Assembly: GCF_023101765.2 (NCBI RefSeq) | Contig: NC_064238.1 | Location: forward strand, 2,602,001 to 2,666,000 | Source: Spodoptera frugiperda | Lineage: Eukaryota; Arthropoda; Insecta; Lepidoptera; Noctuidae | Reading direction: 5' to 3' | DNA length: 64,000 nt | Shown: positions 1-11,245 of the stretch, piece by piece | Layout of the letters: every line of letters starts with the position of its first letter | Numbering within the stretch: the first letter of the stretch is position 1 | Program-made: the position numbers and the translations under genes | Notes under the pieces: model-generated | What the model was told of the DNA's origin: nothing | Databases searched by the model: none | The model's input: only the letters and a program-made list of their open reading frames with translations

Positions 1-2265
1 TTCTATGAACCTTATCTGTTAACATACATCGCAGCATGAAAGAAATGCTTGAATGAAACGTTGAAAAGAGCTAAGTCACATCTAAAAGGAACGCGTTTTA
101 CTGCAAACAGCATTTCATGAGTTCACTTCCAAACAATAAGAGAAATAGATCCAATTTTGGAACAACTTAAAGAAAATGAGAATAATAAGTAAAAATTTAT
201 TAAAGAAATAATAAAAATTGTATGGATAAAGACGAAGTGGTGATAAAATTAATTGCATTTATATAAAACGTTTATTTGAAAGTGACGTGATGTGTGAACT
301 AAACACTGAATAAAGTAAAAATAGACGTACATAAGATAGCTAATGAAATTGCTAACGAATGCATGAGTCATGAGTACATCTCAGTATATGGTTCGACTTT
401 ACTCCGATGCAGTAAAACAGTACGTTGATAAAATATAAAGAATACTACTAATAATAAGGCATAGTTAAAACACTCATATGAGGAAAACCATTACCACAAT
501 TATTAATATAAGTACTATAATATAATATTGGTATATATTATAAGATTTCAAGTTTATTATAATATTATAGTTCAATAAAAAGAATTTTATCTTCAACAAT
601 ATTTACATTCAGTATCTCAACATACTAGCTTCTGCCAGCGACTTATCTTGCGTTTCGTTTGATAACAAGTGGCATACGATATTCCAGACTATATAAACTT
701 CTTTTTTGAATTTCATCTCTTCAGCTGTTTTGACGTGAAAAAGTAACAAACAAAGAAACATACAAACTTTCTCATATATGTATAATATTAGTTTGATTCC
801 TGCGATGCACTACACGTATCTGAACGCGGCCTTACGTAGTATGAGTAGGTACTGCCCACACATCCAAAGCCGATAGAAAATAAATGGATGCACCTATTTT
901 TGTTTAAGACGATTCTTCATTTTGATTAATAGTAGCTACAGAAACTGTATTGTTAGACTATCTTGTTCTGATTTAGTCGTAATGTCGTTTAAAGTGTGGC
1001 CTAATGTTTTGAACGCAATGGTCCGGTAAGAAATTCTTTTTATTCACATTTTCTTAAAGAAGTTGTCTTTATTTGGAATTTATTGGTTGTTTTTTGGTGT
1101 TTTGTTCGTTGTTGATAAAGGATACAATGATATATAGATTAAAGCTATTGTTCTGGAAATAATTGAATTACAAATGGATTTATGAGAACATGTCCTTGTG
1201 TGTAGCATCGTCCTTACTTCATTTAAATTGTCTATCCATTAGAATTATTCAAATACTATTGAAGTTTTCAACACAGTCACTGAGATTGCCAATGAACCCA
1301 AGGTGACTGATATTTACCAGATGACAACGACAATATTTACTCTTACTGAGAAATCACTAAAATCAACTTTCACACCATTACTCAACCTCCACATTTGTAG
1401 AATAGTAATGGATGCGTCACACTAGACAGTTATCAAGACATTCGTAGTACTGTACCTGTATCCATACTAAATACGACCTTCAAAAATCAACCTAATAGCT
1501 AACAAAATAAAAGTCAAGTTATTACCAGTACTCTGGCTGTTTCGTAGACAAATCGCAAGCATTTAGCACATTCCACTGCCGTTCTACTTAGGCATCGTGA
1601 AAGAAACAAAATAGAATTTTGAATCAGCAATTCACGGTGCTCTAATGAGTTTCCAATGCAATTAGGAGGAAACATTTTAACAAGGTTCCGTTAAATATAT
1701 GAGAAAAGAAGTAATGGAACATTTGTACCGAATTTTCGGTAAAACTTTCTCAGAGACTATGAATGTTCTTTTTGCTGTTAAATGTTTTAAGGCATTCTTC
1801 CGTAAGAATGAGTTCAATGACCTAATGAAATAGTAGTTTTACAAAATATCTGTCCAAAGATATCCATCGTATTTATCACTAATAATAATGAAAAACAGAA
1901 CACAGTTTTGCATAGCCTTAGTTTTTTTATATAAACATAACTTACTAAGGTAACTGACCACTAGTGGTTAGAAAGGCCAATATACGTCATGATGAATCTA
2001 CGAAGCAACGACTAGCATATTAAGAGCACAACAACGTCAACAATAATATGGGCATGTCAAATAGAGGATGTCGTTTATCAATCCGCTATGACGAAGACAA
2101 CTGCGGAAATCCTACAAAAATATGTTGCGGTTCGCCGAAATTATATTGTGTAGTCAACCCTGCTATATTTTTTCATTGTTTTATTAACCGTTACATAATC
2201 TATTTCATATCCCTAAATATTTTTTTTGTAGCTTTCTAATTTTTTTTAATCCTTGGCTATCCTGC
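1..2265. other. AT-rich non-coding DNA, no gene seen
   Basis: I see no credible coding region here: all frames are short and rich in stops. The only recognisable piece is a Helitron-like end at 625-660, listed separately. The rest is AT-rich with no clear tandem array or long inverted repeat by eye. Confidence 0.6.
625..660 (-). mobile_element. Truncated Helitron-like 3' end
   Basis: Read on the minus strand, this stretch resembles the 3' end of small lepidopteran Helitrons: a GC-rich run, then GCAGAAGCTAG followed by T. The CTAG lies at 625-628, which fits the CTRR end of Helitrons inserted next to a T. Only about 35 bases are recognisable and no 5' end was found, so this is either a truncated relic or a chance match. 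The copies at 3548-3737 and 33437-33864 end the same way. Confidence 0.35.
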
Positions 2266-2409
2266 TGAGCTGTGGACTACCTTGCGGGTTTACCGGGGCT
2301 TCGGCTCAAAGATTGGCAGTGGGAACGGGTTAGTTTTTTGTCAGTAACAGTGCCTCTCGCCTCGCCCAAGACGGGAGAAGTCATTAGGGGAATTTCCTCT
2401 CAAAAAAGG
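2266..2409 (+). mobile_element. SINE-like repeat family A, copy 1
   Basis: This is one of seven copies in the window of a roughly 150 bp repeat. It opens with GAGCTGTGGACTACC, then has a GC-rich block (GGTTTACCGGGGCTTCGGCT), a GTCAGTAACAG block, a CTCGCCTCGCCCAAG block, and ends in CTCAAAAAAGG. The A-rich end after a fixed 3' sequence suggests a poly(A)-tailed, non-autonomous retroposon. I did not find a convincing internal polymerase III promoter, so calling it a SINE is inference. The similar sequence is known to me as an abundant repeat in noctuid moths. A 60-codon reading frame over it is a by-product of the repeat. Confidence 0.7.
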
Positions 2410-3547
2410 TTATTCACACACCATGTACATATTACGGGAACTAGTTACTATTAAGTAAATTACTACAACATCACTTCTGTACTGTAAACGATCATTTAAT
2501 CTTTCAAATATTGGCTGAGGTGTTTTATTGTGTTTCCAATAGCATCATTTTATACCTACATTGGAAATCACAATTGAGATTTCATTTAGTAGATCCAAAA
2601 ACGACATAGACCTTTAAAATCTATCTCATCAGCTTTCACTAGGACAAAGACAGTCCGTTACATTAACTTAAGGTTAAGTACTTCAAGCTGGTGATATCCC
2701 ATTCATTATAACAGCCATATTGTTCATAACATTTATGCATATCTTAAACGAATGTTCGTGCCCAGTCCATCGGTCTAACCTGGCCTTATCTGATTTTTTT
2801 AACAATAGACCTTTTGGGACTTTGGGATCATTTGTCACTAATAGTGTTGGCGTTGCGTAAATTGTTGGTAAATAGCTTAGTAATGTCCAAGATTTTTTTG
2901 GGTTTACATATTTGGTGGTGGTTTTATAGTGCGGTGACTGACGTGACTATACCTTCCGTCGAGTGAGCTTGAGGTTTTATTGTTTTTAATTCTTAAGACG
3001 TTATAAAGTTGGGTTTAGAATATCACAATTAGTGTATGACATTAATTTAATCGATGTGTTTGGATACAACAAAAGTGAACGTTATTGGGCGTACAGTTTG
3101 TAATGTGTAGTGAGTATTTTAATGTGCACCCATGATTAACTCTTCGGGAAGAAAAGGTGGGATGTAATTTTATTTTTTGTTCGCTAAAGTGATCTAATTT
3201 TGATTTTGAAGCCGCATTGATAGTGTTCAATGTTTTATTCTTAATTGATTTTTTTACAAATTTTAAAATGTAAAAACATTCGGTGGTTACAAAGCAACTA
3301 GTGTTTTGTTTTTAGAATATTAGTAGTGGAACACTAACTTCGTTATTTGATGTTTATTTGAACAGTGTTGTTAGTTGGACTATTTTTTTTTTTCATCAAA
3401 ATAAACATGCATCATCATTAAACTACGCTTTGTGTAGAATTGTTTTTGATGACTAAAAAGTAAATAAATAAAAATGCTGCGTTAACATGATATTATGGAA
3501 ATTTTAGTTTTCTATATCATCGACAATTTATTTCTTTTGTAATCACA
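2410..3547. other. AT-rich non-coding DNA, no gene seen
   Basis: I see no supported feature here. A sentence-like TTCGGGAAGAAAAGG near 3141 faintly recalls the short repeat at 6300-6490 but is too diverged to call. Confidence 0.55.
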
Positions 3548-3737
3548 TCAAACTAATATTATATGTGAAATTTTTTGTTGCATTATTGTCCGTCAACCAC
3601 GTTGAAACTACTGAACGGATTTTGATGAAATTTTGTGTACAGACAGGGTATGAGCTGACTGATATCTCTGATATTATCATCCAGATAGGATACTTTTATC
3701 CCACGGCAACACGGTTGAAGCCGCTGGCGGAAGCTAG
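3548..3737 (+). mobile_element. Small non-autonomous Helitron-like element
   Basis: The element begins TCAAACTAATATTATATG, close to the TCTATACTAATATTATA start common in lepidopteran Helitrons. It contains the characteristic 'ACTGAACGGATTTTGATGAA' block and the ATAGGATACTTTTATCCC block, and ends GGCGGAAGCTAG (CTAG at 3734-3737) followed by T. This fits the 5' TC, 3' CTRR and A/T insertion rule of Helitrons. It encodes nothing: the 79-codon frame that runs through it is accidental. At about 190 bp it is one of the short derivatives that depend on proteins supplied elsewhere. Confidence 0.6.
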
Positions 3738-3796
3738 TATCTACATAAGTACCTACCTAATACTATCTTGTTATTTAAGATTCAGATTCAGATTTC

Positions 3797-3832
3797 AGCC
3801 ATGATCGTCCCACTGCAGGGCAACGGCCTCAC
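3797..3832 (+). repeat. Fragment of a non-LTR retrotransposon 3' region
   Basis: The stretch CAGCCATGATCGTCCCACTG followed by CAGGGCAACGGCCTC matches a sequence I know from many lepidopteran non-LTR element tails (a 'CGTCCCACTGCTGGGCAAAGGCCTC' type motif, here with changes). A second weaker copy lies at 53139-53157. The fragment is too short to assign to a clade. Confidence 0.45.
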
Positions 3833-4285
3833 ATGTTATATCACAGTCCACAAATAAACAGGTGACAATTACTTCGTGAAACAAAAAATCCCTATTATGT
3901 CATAATATTTACTACACATTTCCACCATTTTGTCTCACTTTACCGCATACAAGTAAACACATATACACATTGAAGTGTACCGAACGCAATGACCCAGAAG
4001 TTGCCCGTTTTACATTGAATGGGCATTTCACGTCTTGTTAGAACAAAAGAATTACAAACGTTGCCCGCGCATTTACCAAACAATGCTAAATGATGCGAGT
4101 TGAATTAGTGCCTATATCGTTGTGGTTCATTTGGAAATGGGATCGACAGTTGTTGTTTTGTTAGTGGTAAAGGATGGTGACTTTTATATTGACCTCATCA
4201 GACTTATGCGTATATTTATTTCAAGTAGAACTACCTTGTTTGTCTTAAGATAGCATGTGCGACAGCAGCCAAGCTAACTTTCAAA

Positions 4286-4375
4286 GTGAGTTCGATTGCA
4301 TTCTCGCCCGTCATTGGTTAAGATTATTCTCACAACCAATGACATGGCGGAACGCAGTCGTGTTCGAATTGACAG
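4286..4375. repeat. Short palindromic MITE-like element
   Basis: Two halves face each other: GTTCGATTGCATTCTCGCCC then GTCATTGGTTA on the left, and ACCAATGACATGGCGGAACG then CAGTCGTGTTCGAA on the right. Read inward from both ends they share TTCGA, TGC.TTC.CGCC and GTCATTGGTT. This is a folded-back structure of about 90 bp with no coding capacity, typical of MITE relics. I could not fix a target duplication with confidence, so the superfamily is left open. Confidence 0.5.
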
Positions 4376-5562
4376 TTACAGAATAACCTAGATGGTTTTA
4401 GAATTGGAAAATTCGGTGTTATGAGGATTGATTTGCCTCCGTCAAAAAATTATGAATTATGAATTTATTTAGTCTACTAAACATACCCATCTTTCGCTTA
4501 TATATAAGAAGAAAAAGAGGGCTTTATAAAAAAATGGGTCTAATTATGTTAGTTGTAGTGTATGTATTAGTACACAGCATATACTAGTCTCAAATCTATC
4601 GTGATCTCACAATACAGTCTATAGCAGTTTCTGTTCAAACAGTTTTAATACATTGTATAAAACTCCAATATAAATTCGGATAAAGATCTATTGATGTAAA
4701 TTCCATCGGTTACTTAGCGTATTGTTTGTGGGGCTGTATTCTTAATTAGGAGGCTTGTAACTGAACACGAGTGGGCGGGCCTTGCCACCATAAGGATGCG
4801 TTTTTATTAAGGCTCAGTTCTATTTTGATCTTTATATTGTCACGTTTTTGAGTTATTTTCGAATTTATGTTCTACTTACAGCAAGCATAGTAGAATATAT
4901 ATTATCATTGTTACTCGTAAGCCAATGGCTAAATGACTACGAATCTGACAACGACCAGGTAGTGCTCTCTGATAAACTTAATCCCTTTAAACTGCGGTCT
5001 TTAAACAACCTGCCAACCCTCTTACGTAGAGAATACGCATAGTCCAGTAGTAGACTGATAGTTGTCATGTGCCGTCGGCGCTGTTACATAGATTGTTTTG
5101 CAGTTTTGAATATTAATACAAAATATAAAACTTTTAATGAACGTAAAGAAAAATACCTACAAAGCCATGAAACGAATTGACTCTGTTATTATTTTTTGTA
5201 TACATATAAAACAACACAAAAAATTATTGAAAATATTCGCCTTAACAATTTCTCCGGTAATTAAAAAGTATTCGAGGTGTATTTTTTTAAATTCTGAACT
5301 TGTACCTATAGTTTATAGCCAGTTATTACTTTTAATTAAAGCTGTGTACACATTGTTTATGGACCCTATTTTTGGGATAAAATAAACAAGTGTGTTTATA
5401 AATGTACAAGTGTTCTTACATTTGCTAAAATAGTTTATAAAGCTTATTTAAACATTTTGCACAGGTGTGTTGTAATTTTGTTTTAGTTCGGTTAACAAAT
5501 TAATTGGCATTATTTTGTATTTAGGGATTGTAATACCTACCTACCTTAAGCTTTTAGTTATT
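4376..5562. other. AT-rich non-coding DNA, no gene seen
   Basis: Frames of 64 and 82 codons near 4848 and 5137 are composed of AT-rich codons with no recognisable domain and no splice context. I treat both as chance. Confidence 0.5.
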
Positions 5563-5684
5563 CGGAGCTGTGGAATACCTAGGTGGTTATAAGCTCCAGC
5601 TCAAAGAGTCAGTAAGAGTCTCAAACTCCCTCTTGCCACACCCATGACGGAAGAAGTCACTGAATGATTTCCCCCCTCAAAAAA
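5563..5684 (+). mobile_element. SINE-like repeat family A, copy 2 (internally deleted)
   Basis: The copy keeps the family start (CGGAGCTGTGGAATACCTAG) and end (GAATGATTTCCCCCCTCAAA), but the middle is shortened. The part that normally reads GCAGGAGTAGGAACGGGGTG between the 'CTCAAAGA' and 'GTCAGTAAGAGTC' blocks is missing. The deletion shows this copy has been evolving neutrally. Its orientation is the same as copy 1. Confidence 0.65.
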
Positions 5685-6137
5685 GTCTTCTAGATATAGA
5701 TAAAATTTAGTGCGACTTTTAGTAAGTAGAATAAGGATAGCAGATTCCAACCATTTCCACGATTAGAATAACAAGACCGACAAAACGAAACACATTCAAA
5801 ACATTTACAAATTTAAATAAAAAGTACCTACACACGTAAGACAAGATGACACAGGCTCATTACTCTCAAACTAACTGTATAAGAAAACCGTCAAGGTATC
5901 TGGTTCGTCAGTAGATATTGTAGAGATACCATCGCTATGTGTCGATGGTACGATACCGAGCTAAACAATTAGACGCCATTACTTGGATCGATTCGGTACA
6001 GTTTTGTTGGTAACGGACGTGGCTGGGTGTTGCACCGTAGTGTATTCAGTTTTGTTATTCTAGGCTAGTGTACTTGAGACAGTTTACTACTAGCCTATGA
6101 GTTTTATCTCCATAAGAAGGTTTCCCATGATTAAAAT

Positions 6138-6284
6138 GCTTTTTTTAACGGAGGATAATTATACAATTATTTTTCCCGCCTTGGGTGAAGCAAGTGGGAG
6201 TGTCAGACTCTTACTGGCTAAACTCACCCTGTTGCTACTCCTGCTCTTACAGCAAAGCCCCGGTAACCCATTAAGTCGTCCTCA
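6138..6284 (-). mobile_element. SINE-like repeat family A, copy 3 (variant tail)
   Basis: On the minus strand this copy carries the GGGGCTTTGCTGTAAGAGCA region, the GCCAGTAAGAGTCTGACACT block and the CCAAGGCGGGAAAAA block. Its 3' end differs from the others: in place of GTCATTGGATGATTTTCCCC it has an AT-rich TAATTGTATAATTATCC run before CGTTAAAAAAAGC. An 86-codon frame through it is not a gene. The next element at 6300 lies directly against it. Confidence 0.6.
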
Positions 6285-6299
6285 GCGCGGGCAAAGTGT

Positions 6300-6490
6300 T
6301 ACTGGATTTTTTCGGTTTTACGATATGTCTGGAATCGAGGCCAGTATTTGGCAATAGGCTCACCCTCTATTACAAAGGACTCATAATCTGAATCATAAAA
6401 AGCTGTTGTATATTGTACAGTGGCATTACCTGTCGTAATGTGCACCTCTGCCTACCCCTTCGGGAACAAAATACGTGACGATACTTATAA
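6300..6490 (+). repeat. Short interspersed repeat, lepidopteran type
   Basis: Successive blocks GGCAATAGGCTCACCCTCTA, TGTACAGTGGCATTAC, CGTAATGTGCACCTCTGCCT and ACCCCTTCGGG match, in order, a repeat I know from many moth genomes, whose tail is usually followed by TATG microsatellite. The tail block GTGCAC(T/C)TCTGCCTACCCC also appears at 53336-53370, and a weaker form at 39495-39560. It has no coding capacity. Class is uncertain: it could be the 3' end of a non-LTR element or a SINE. Confidence 0.55.
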
Positions 6491-7739
6491 AATCTTTTAT
6501 GTTAACATAGCACATTTTCAATAAATCTTCAATATTTTAAATTAAGCCTTACTTTCTACATTATAACATTTCACAACGGTGTAACAGCATCCACGTTCAC
6601 CGTACTAGAGGTTAAACAGTTCATAGTGCGATCGTATCTATCGGAGCCGGTATTTTTAGTGCCTTACCGTACCTTAAGTGACTGACTTACATACTTGAAT
6701 AAATTCACTCAATGTTATAGTTCATCTGATTACACTGATTATTATAAGTAAAACAAGATTGGTCTGGCAGCTGCAAATGTGACTGTGTATTATCTAGCGT
6801 TCAATTCCATGGTTAAACAAAGATTTATAGATCTATTTTGGCCAATAGCTACTATTCTAAGAATAATTAAGAAGAAGTTAGAATACTAATTTTAAGGAAT
6901 TGTGTAATTTTCGTCAATTTTTTACGCGAAATATTAATTTTAAAACATGATTATACATCCTGTCACGGGAATTGCAAATAAAACTTGGTTCAATAATGCA
7001 AATAGTCAACCAATAAGACAGTACGATTAAAAACTAAGCTAAAAGTCCTCCATACAGCCAACATCCCTAAACCAGAACAAAGCAATCCTTAATAACCGCA
7101 AATCCTATTTACTAAAGCGGAATACCTGCATTATTTTTAAAAACAAACATTGCACAATTGGACCGCACTCGTACAATATGTGGCGATTCGAATCCCGCAC
7201 AACCGTACGCAAATACAGTCAGTAAATACTGAACAACATTAACGCAGCGGATAAAATTATTTTTGTTGAAATAAACCTCTCGTATTTCACAAAAACGATA
7301 TAATACTGCCCTCACACAAATCCGCCGTTCAAATATCAACACTTTGATCTCTGAAATAAAGTTTAATATAGTAAGAAAGCAAACTTTGAGACCATAAATA
7401 TCATTCATGGAATCAATGTAGTAGAAAATATGACTCAGTTTCGGTATCGGTCGCTATTAAATGTTAAAAAAATCTGATAAATGCTGGAGATTGGGAGCGG
7501 GTTGCTTTAGAGCTCTTATGTGGGTGTAGATAATCTAGAATAAGTCTGAAACGATACTAAAAAAGGTTTCTAGGTAATATTTTCTTACTTACATTATGCT
7601 TTAAAGCTATTACTTCAGTTTAAGATGACTACTGCTATAATGCTCTTTATGATAGACATTTTAGCATAGAATCTTTGCCTTACTAACTTAATGATTAATA
7701 CCAAAGTTTTCAGACATTAAGTAGCTATCAATATTATTA

Positions 7740-8075
7740 ATTAATCCGACATTGTGCGGGACAACGCGCACTTAATTAATTTACACGTGACATTAAATTC
7801 TAACTCTTATTGCGACCACAATAGATATAATTTAGTTTAGCACACTGAGCATGTAACTAATAAATAGCATTCAGTGTGCTTTTAACTGACCATCAAAGTT
7901 CGTGACATAACTCAAATTTTAAATAAACGCCAAATAGGGTGACAATCAAATCAAATTAGGCGAGACTGTCCGTGAGCGCGGGACGTGTAAATTGTGATGT
8001 AATTGCACCTATTACGGGGCCCGTTGTCCGGCATTTCACGGGAGTGGGGTTGCCCTGTAATTAGCGTGTCTGTCC
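7740..8075. promoter_or_regulatory. Candidate conserved non-coding or enhancer DNA
   Basis: Within AT-rich surroundings this block is unusually complex and GC-richer: it has GTGCGGGACAACGCGCACTT, several TTAATTAATT and CAATCAAATCAAAT homeodomain-like cores, GTCCGTGAGCGCGGGACG, and TTACGGGGCCCGTTGTCC. It matches none of the repeat families here and has no coding frame. Such blocks in insect genomes are often enhancers, but this is inference from composition only. A comparison across moth genomes would decide it. Confidence 0.25.
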
Positions 8076-8689
8076 ATCTGTAATGTGCCAGTTGTTTGAA
8101 AAAAAAGTACATAATTTTTTAATGGAAGGCGTGTTTGAACTTTGACATGGTTGAGTGGCCCGAGTTTAGTGAACAGGGGTATACTTTGTTTTTAAATAAA
8201 GTGTTAATGTTTTGTTAATCGGCTGTGGGTCAGCCCCTTTTGGATTGAGCGTGTTTCGAGATGGTAATAAATGTGTTACAAATTTTACGTTGGATAAGAA
8301 TTAAATCTGTATTTTCAAGCTATGGATGCATGTCCTATTTTATATAGGTAATACTTATTTATTAATCAGTTAACTCTTGCTGTTTGACATAAATATGAAG
8401 ATACTTTACAAAAAGAATACGAACGGTACCTAAATTACGTTCTTAGAAATTTTATTTCGCAAAAGATCTTTGGTTTTCTAGGAAAAGTTTAATACGAAAA
8501 TCCATTTAAAAATCAACCTAACCCACAAGAATATTGCAAAAACTCAATAGAAATAAAAAAAGCCTAATATCTAAAATTCATGCTCACAATCACATCACAC
8601 TACTAAACACAACAATACAAACCATCCAGGTAATCCACAACACTAACTAAATTAATATAACACAATTAAATCCAATACAATATTTATAC

Positions 8690-8850
8690 AGCGGTCATAT
8701 TAATGAGATGCAGCGTTTTAACATATTAGTTGTGACACGCTAACGTGGTAATTGCACTCCGATTTAGATAATCATCGTTATTGTGGTGTAATGATAGTGC
8801 TAATAATTTTGATTTATGTAGATAACGCGTGTCGCTTTAATATGTATCAT
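8690..8850. promoter_or_regulatory. Candidate conserved non-coding DNA
   Basis: This patch contains AGCGGTCATATTAATGAGAT, GACACGCTAACGTGGTAATT and several ATAATCAT/TAATGATA-type homeodomain cores within 160 bp. There is no coding frame and no repeat match. Assignment as regulatory is only a guess from its composition. Confidence 0.2.
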
Positions 8851-9005
8851 TTTTGTTCATATTTTCATCGTTTTGAGGTGGGATTTTGAACTTTATTGGT
8901 TAGGAACAATTAGAAGTTGAAGAAAGGTGGTTATTAAGTTTATTAAGATCTATGGTGGTATGCATATTGTTTAAGAAATTAACTGCTTAATTTATAGTAT
9001 TTATG

Positions 9006-9160
9006 GCTTTTTTTTGAGGGGGAAAATCATTCAATGGCTTTTCCCGCCTTGGGCGAGGCGAGAAAGAGTGTCAGAATCTTACTGACTAAAAACTACCCCG
9101 TTCCTACTTTTTCTTTTCGCGCCGGAACCCCGGAAACCTGTTAGGTTGTCTGCAGCTCCG
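9006..9160 (-). mobile_element. SINE-like repeat family A, copy 4
   Basis: This copy is well preserved. On the minus strand it reads through TCAGTAAGATTCTGACACTC, TTTCTCGCCTCGCCCAAGGC and GGGAAAAGCCATTGAATGAT, and ends CCCCCTCAAAAAAAAGCC. The end facing high coordinates carries the CTGCAGACAACCTAACAGGT region. The A-tail lies at 9006-9015. Confidence 0.75.
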
Positions 9161-9289
9161 GGGTGGAGTTTATAAATACTCCAGGCCTGGAATTATTCTA
9201 TTTAGTGCGTAAAACCGCCTCCATAAAATGCTCGATGCTTGAGGTTTCTTGGCCCTACTGATAATGATGTGAGTTCTAAACCACCTAAT

Positions 9290-9316
9290 GAATGTGGAAC
9301 TATAAGTTCCACATTC
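9290..9316. repeat. Perfect short hairpin
   Basis: GAATGTGGAACT, then ATA, then AGTTCCACATTC gives a 12 bp perfect stem with a 3 nt loop. It lies outside all recognised repeats. The loop is too tight for a standard microRNA precursor, so it may be a relic of an inverted duplication. Confidence 0.7.
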
Positions 9317-9892
9317 AAACAAACCCTATTTTAGATGAGGATTCTTGATGATGTTGACGATGGTGGTCAATAGTTGTGTTTAATTGCACATGTCATGAAT
9401 GTTTAGTCAGCGCTATGAGCCAGACAGATTTAACCAATAACTAGCTTTAATAAATCATCAGTCCTATTTGTAAGCAATCATCAAATGATTCCAATTTCAC
9501 ATATTATTATTATATTTGGAAGGAACCGAACCATGGCCCACAATCCATAGTCCCAATTCGGGGCCATTTTGGCCCGAAACACATCATTTAATTTACTCCT
9601 AATTAACGTAGGCCGACCGATATTACGGACCACGCTAATGTGTGCATTGAACGAACCTTTAAATTTGATGTCCACTTTATTATAGATACGGCATCGCAAA
9701 TAGATACTAATTGGCTATGTTTTATAGATAACTAATAGTGCTTGTAATTTTGGGAAGTAATAAAACTGTTAAAGCTATTGGAGAGTTTGAGATGAGTTGT
9801 CTAATATATTTTCGTATTATCTCTTCCGTCCGTCAAATTAATGAAAAACACGGGTTACTCACGTAAGTACCTGGAGAAAAAATCTCTACTTG

Positions 9893-9985
9893 AGTCACAG
9901 AGGACTCTTCATCATGAGCAGTGTGTGAAGACGCGGTAAAGATAATTAATTTAGTATGTCTCACAATAGTTAATATAAAAAAATA
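9893..9985 (+). repeat. Diverged copy of the repeat seen at 24321-24480
   Basis: The block AGTATGTCTCACAATAGTTA followed by an A-rich run matches AGTATGTCTCACGAAAGTTA at 24461-24480. The upstream TCATGAGCAGTG part loosely matches the CTCATGAACATGAG part of that copy. It carries no coding frame. The match is by eye and patchy. Confidence 0.4.
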
Positions 9986-10429
9986 TTGAACGTCAAAATA
10001 AATCTAATACTGTTTCAAGTTTCCATAATAAATGAAAACTTTAAAAGCTCTCGATGGTCATAATGTCACAATACATTTCACGTATGCAATATAAAGTAAA
10101 TGCTAGTGTCAACGATTGCCGAGTAATTTTATCATTAAATTGAGATCTCTGATCTCGTTGCCAACATTGGAGTTGCCAAGATATCACCTATTGGCACGAT
10201 ACTGACCCTCTCAGACTTACATTTCCAAGTTTCTTCCGAAACGTTAATTAAAAATTAAGTACCAGAGGAACTTTTCCAAAGTACGCTACGTTTATTCTAC
10301 TTCTTGTATATTAACAGATGGAATTTGAAATGTAATTAGGTATTTCTTTTATTCTGTGTTGTTGGGGAGTGGTTGTTAGAACGGCTTTTAGGTAAGAAAC
10401 TTCGGGTCTGTCTTCAATCTTCAATGACT

Positions 10430-10602
10430 GCACGGTTGGCGCGGGGGTTGGGCAACTGACTGCCGTGCAAGGTGTAGCGGGTTCGATTTCTGCACGGAGC
10501 GACTCTATATGTGATTCATAATTTGTTGATCAAATTCAGGTGTCATATGCATGTGAAATGTATGTAAACGCAATTGTATGTTTGTAAACGCAAACATGAC
10601 CC
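10430..10602 (+). mobile_element. tRNA-derived SINE, copy 1
   Basis: The head resembles a tRNA gene: GCACGGTTGGCGCGGGGGTT, CAACTGACTGCCGTGCAAGG and a B-box GGTTCGATTTC at 10480-10490, followed by GCACGGAGCGACTC. The body continues with GTGTCATATGCATGTGAAAT and GTATGTTTGTAAACGCA, as in the other two copies on the minus strand. The A-box position (TGGCGCGGGGG) has lost its consensus A. The 3' end, usually CAGGAGAAAATC...GGCAACG then poly(T), is truncated here. This family is common in noctuid moths, and HaSE-type elements of Helicoverpa come to mind, but the exact name is not verified. Confidence 0.8.
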
Positions 10603-10849
10603 TACGGAAACGTAGGTGTACTTATTGTTTTAAAGCAAGTTGATAAACTTTTGAAAATATTACAAATAAAAAAATGAGTTTCGCCTCAAGGTAAAAAGTC
10701 ACTAGAAGAGTAAGTAATACTTAAAAGAATAAGAATCATTACATTACTATTATCAATACAAATAAATTACACTCCCTCAAATATTTCCACCTCAACACCA
10801 CACAACAACACTCTGTATAGTCGAAGCTAATTCCTACATATGCCTTATC

Positions 10850-11050
10850 CAGCCCACTGATCATGATCCATGTATTAGCAGCATTATTGAACGGCGGAAC
10901 ACTATCGGACAAACCGAGTTAATTACAACGAGATTGATATGTCCTCATACATTGAGCTGTTTGCAGCGGTCGCCTGATAATACAACATACATGGTCCTAG
11001 TTACAGCGCAGCGTCTGCCCTAGATCCATTCAAAGCAGGCAATGGATTGG
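10850..11050. promoter_or_regulatory. Candidate conserved non-coding DNA
   Basis: This is a GC-richer, low-repeat stretch with CCACTGATCATGATCCATG, GCTGTTTGCAGCGGTCGCCT and TACAGCGCAGCGTCTGCCCT. It has no coding frame and does not match the repeat families in the window. Assignment as regulatory is a guess from composition. Confidence 0.2.
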
Positions 11051-11245
11051 TGGTCTTTGTTAATTATCGTTTGCATCACGAGAAAGTAGTTTAAAATTAC
11101 TATGTTCAACAACCACCCTTAAACTAGCTCTTAACTAAGAATTACTTAGCCTGAGGGAGCACTTAAACTAACCTCTAACCTGTGTCTTTAGGAATAACTC
11201 CAAAATTTCGTTTAGGGTCACCTGTCTTAGGTTAGGGATTCCATA

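Larger units (their letters stand above)
6491..9005. other. Non-coding DNA; possible regulatory patch inside
   Basis: No gene is supported. A 98-codon minus-strand frame at 7112-7408 has no recognisable domain. Two subregions have fewer A/T runs than their surroundings and are listed separately as candidate conserved non-coding DNA. Confidence 0.5.
9161..10429. other. Non-coding DNA with a perfect hairpin and a repeat relic
   Basis: Apart from the hairpin at 9290-9316 and the repeat relic at 9893-9985, I see nothing here. A 72-codon minus-strand frame at 9481-9699 shows no recognisable motif. Confidence 0.5.

Noticed and set aside
2272..2454. 60-codon frame
   Set aside because: It lies almost entirely on a family A repeat copy.
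3565..3804. 79-codon frame
   Set aside because: It lies on a non-autonomous Helitron and a retroelement tail fragment.
6097..6357. 86-codon frame
   Set aside because: It crosses the family A copy at 6138 and the next repeat, so it is not a gene.
7170..7200. B-box-like GATTCGAATCCCGCAC near 7185
   Set aside because: No A-box or SINE body accompanies it, and GATTCGAATC is self-complementary, so a chance match is likely.
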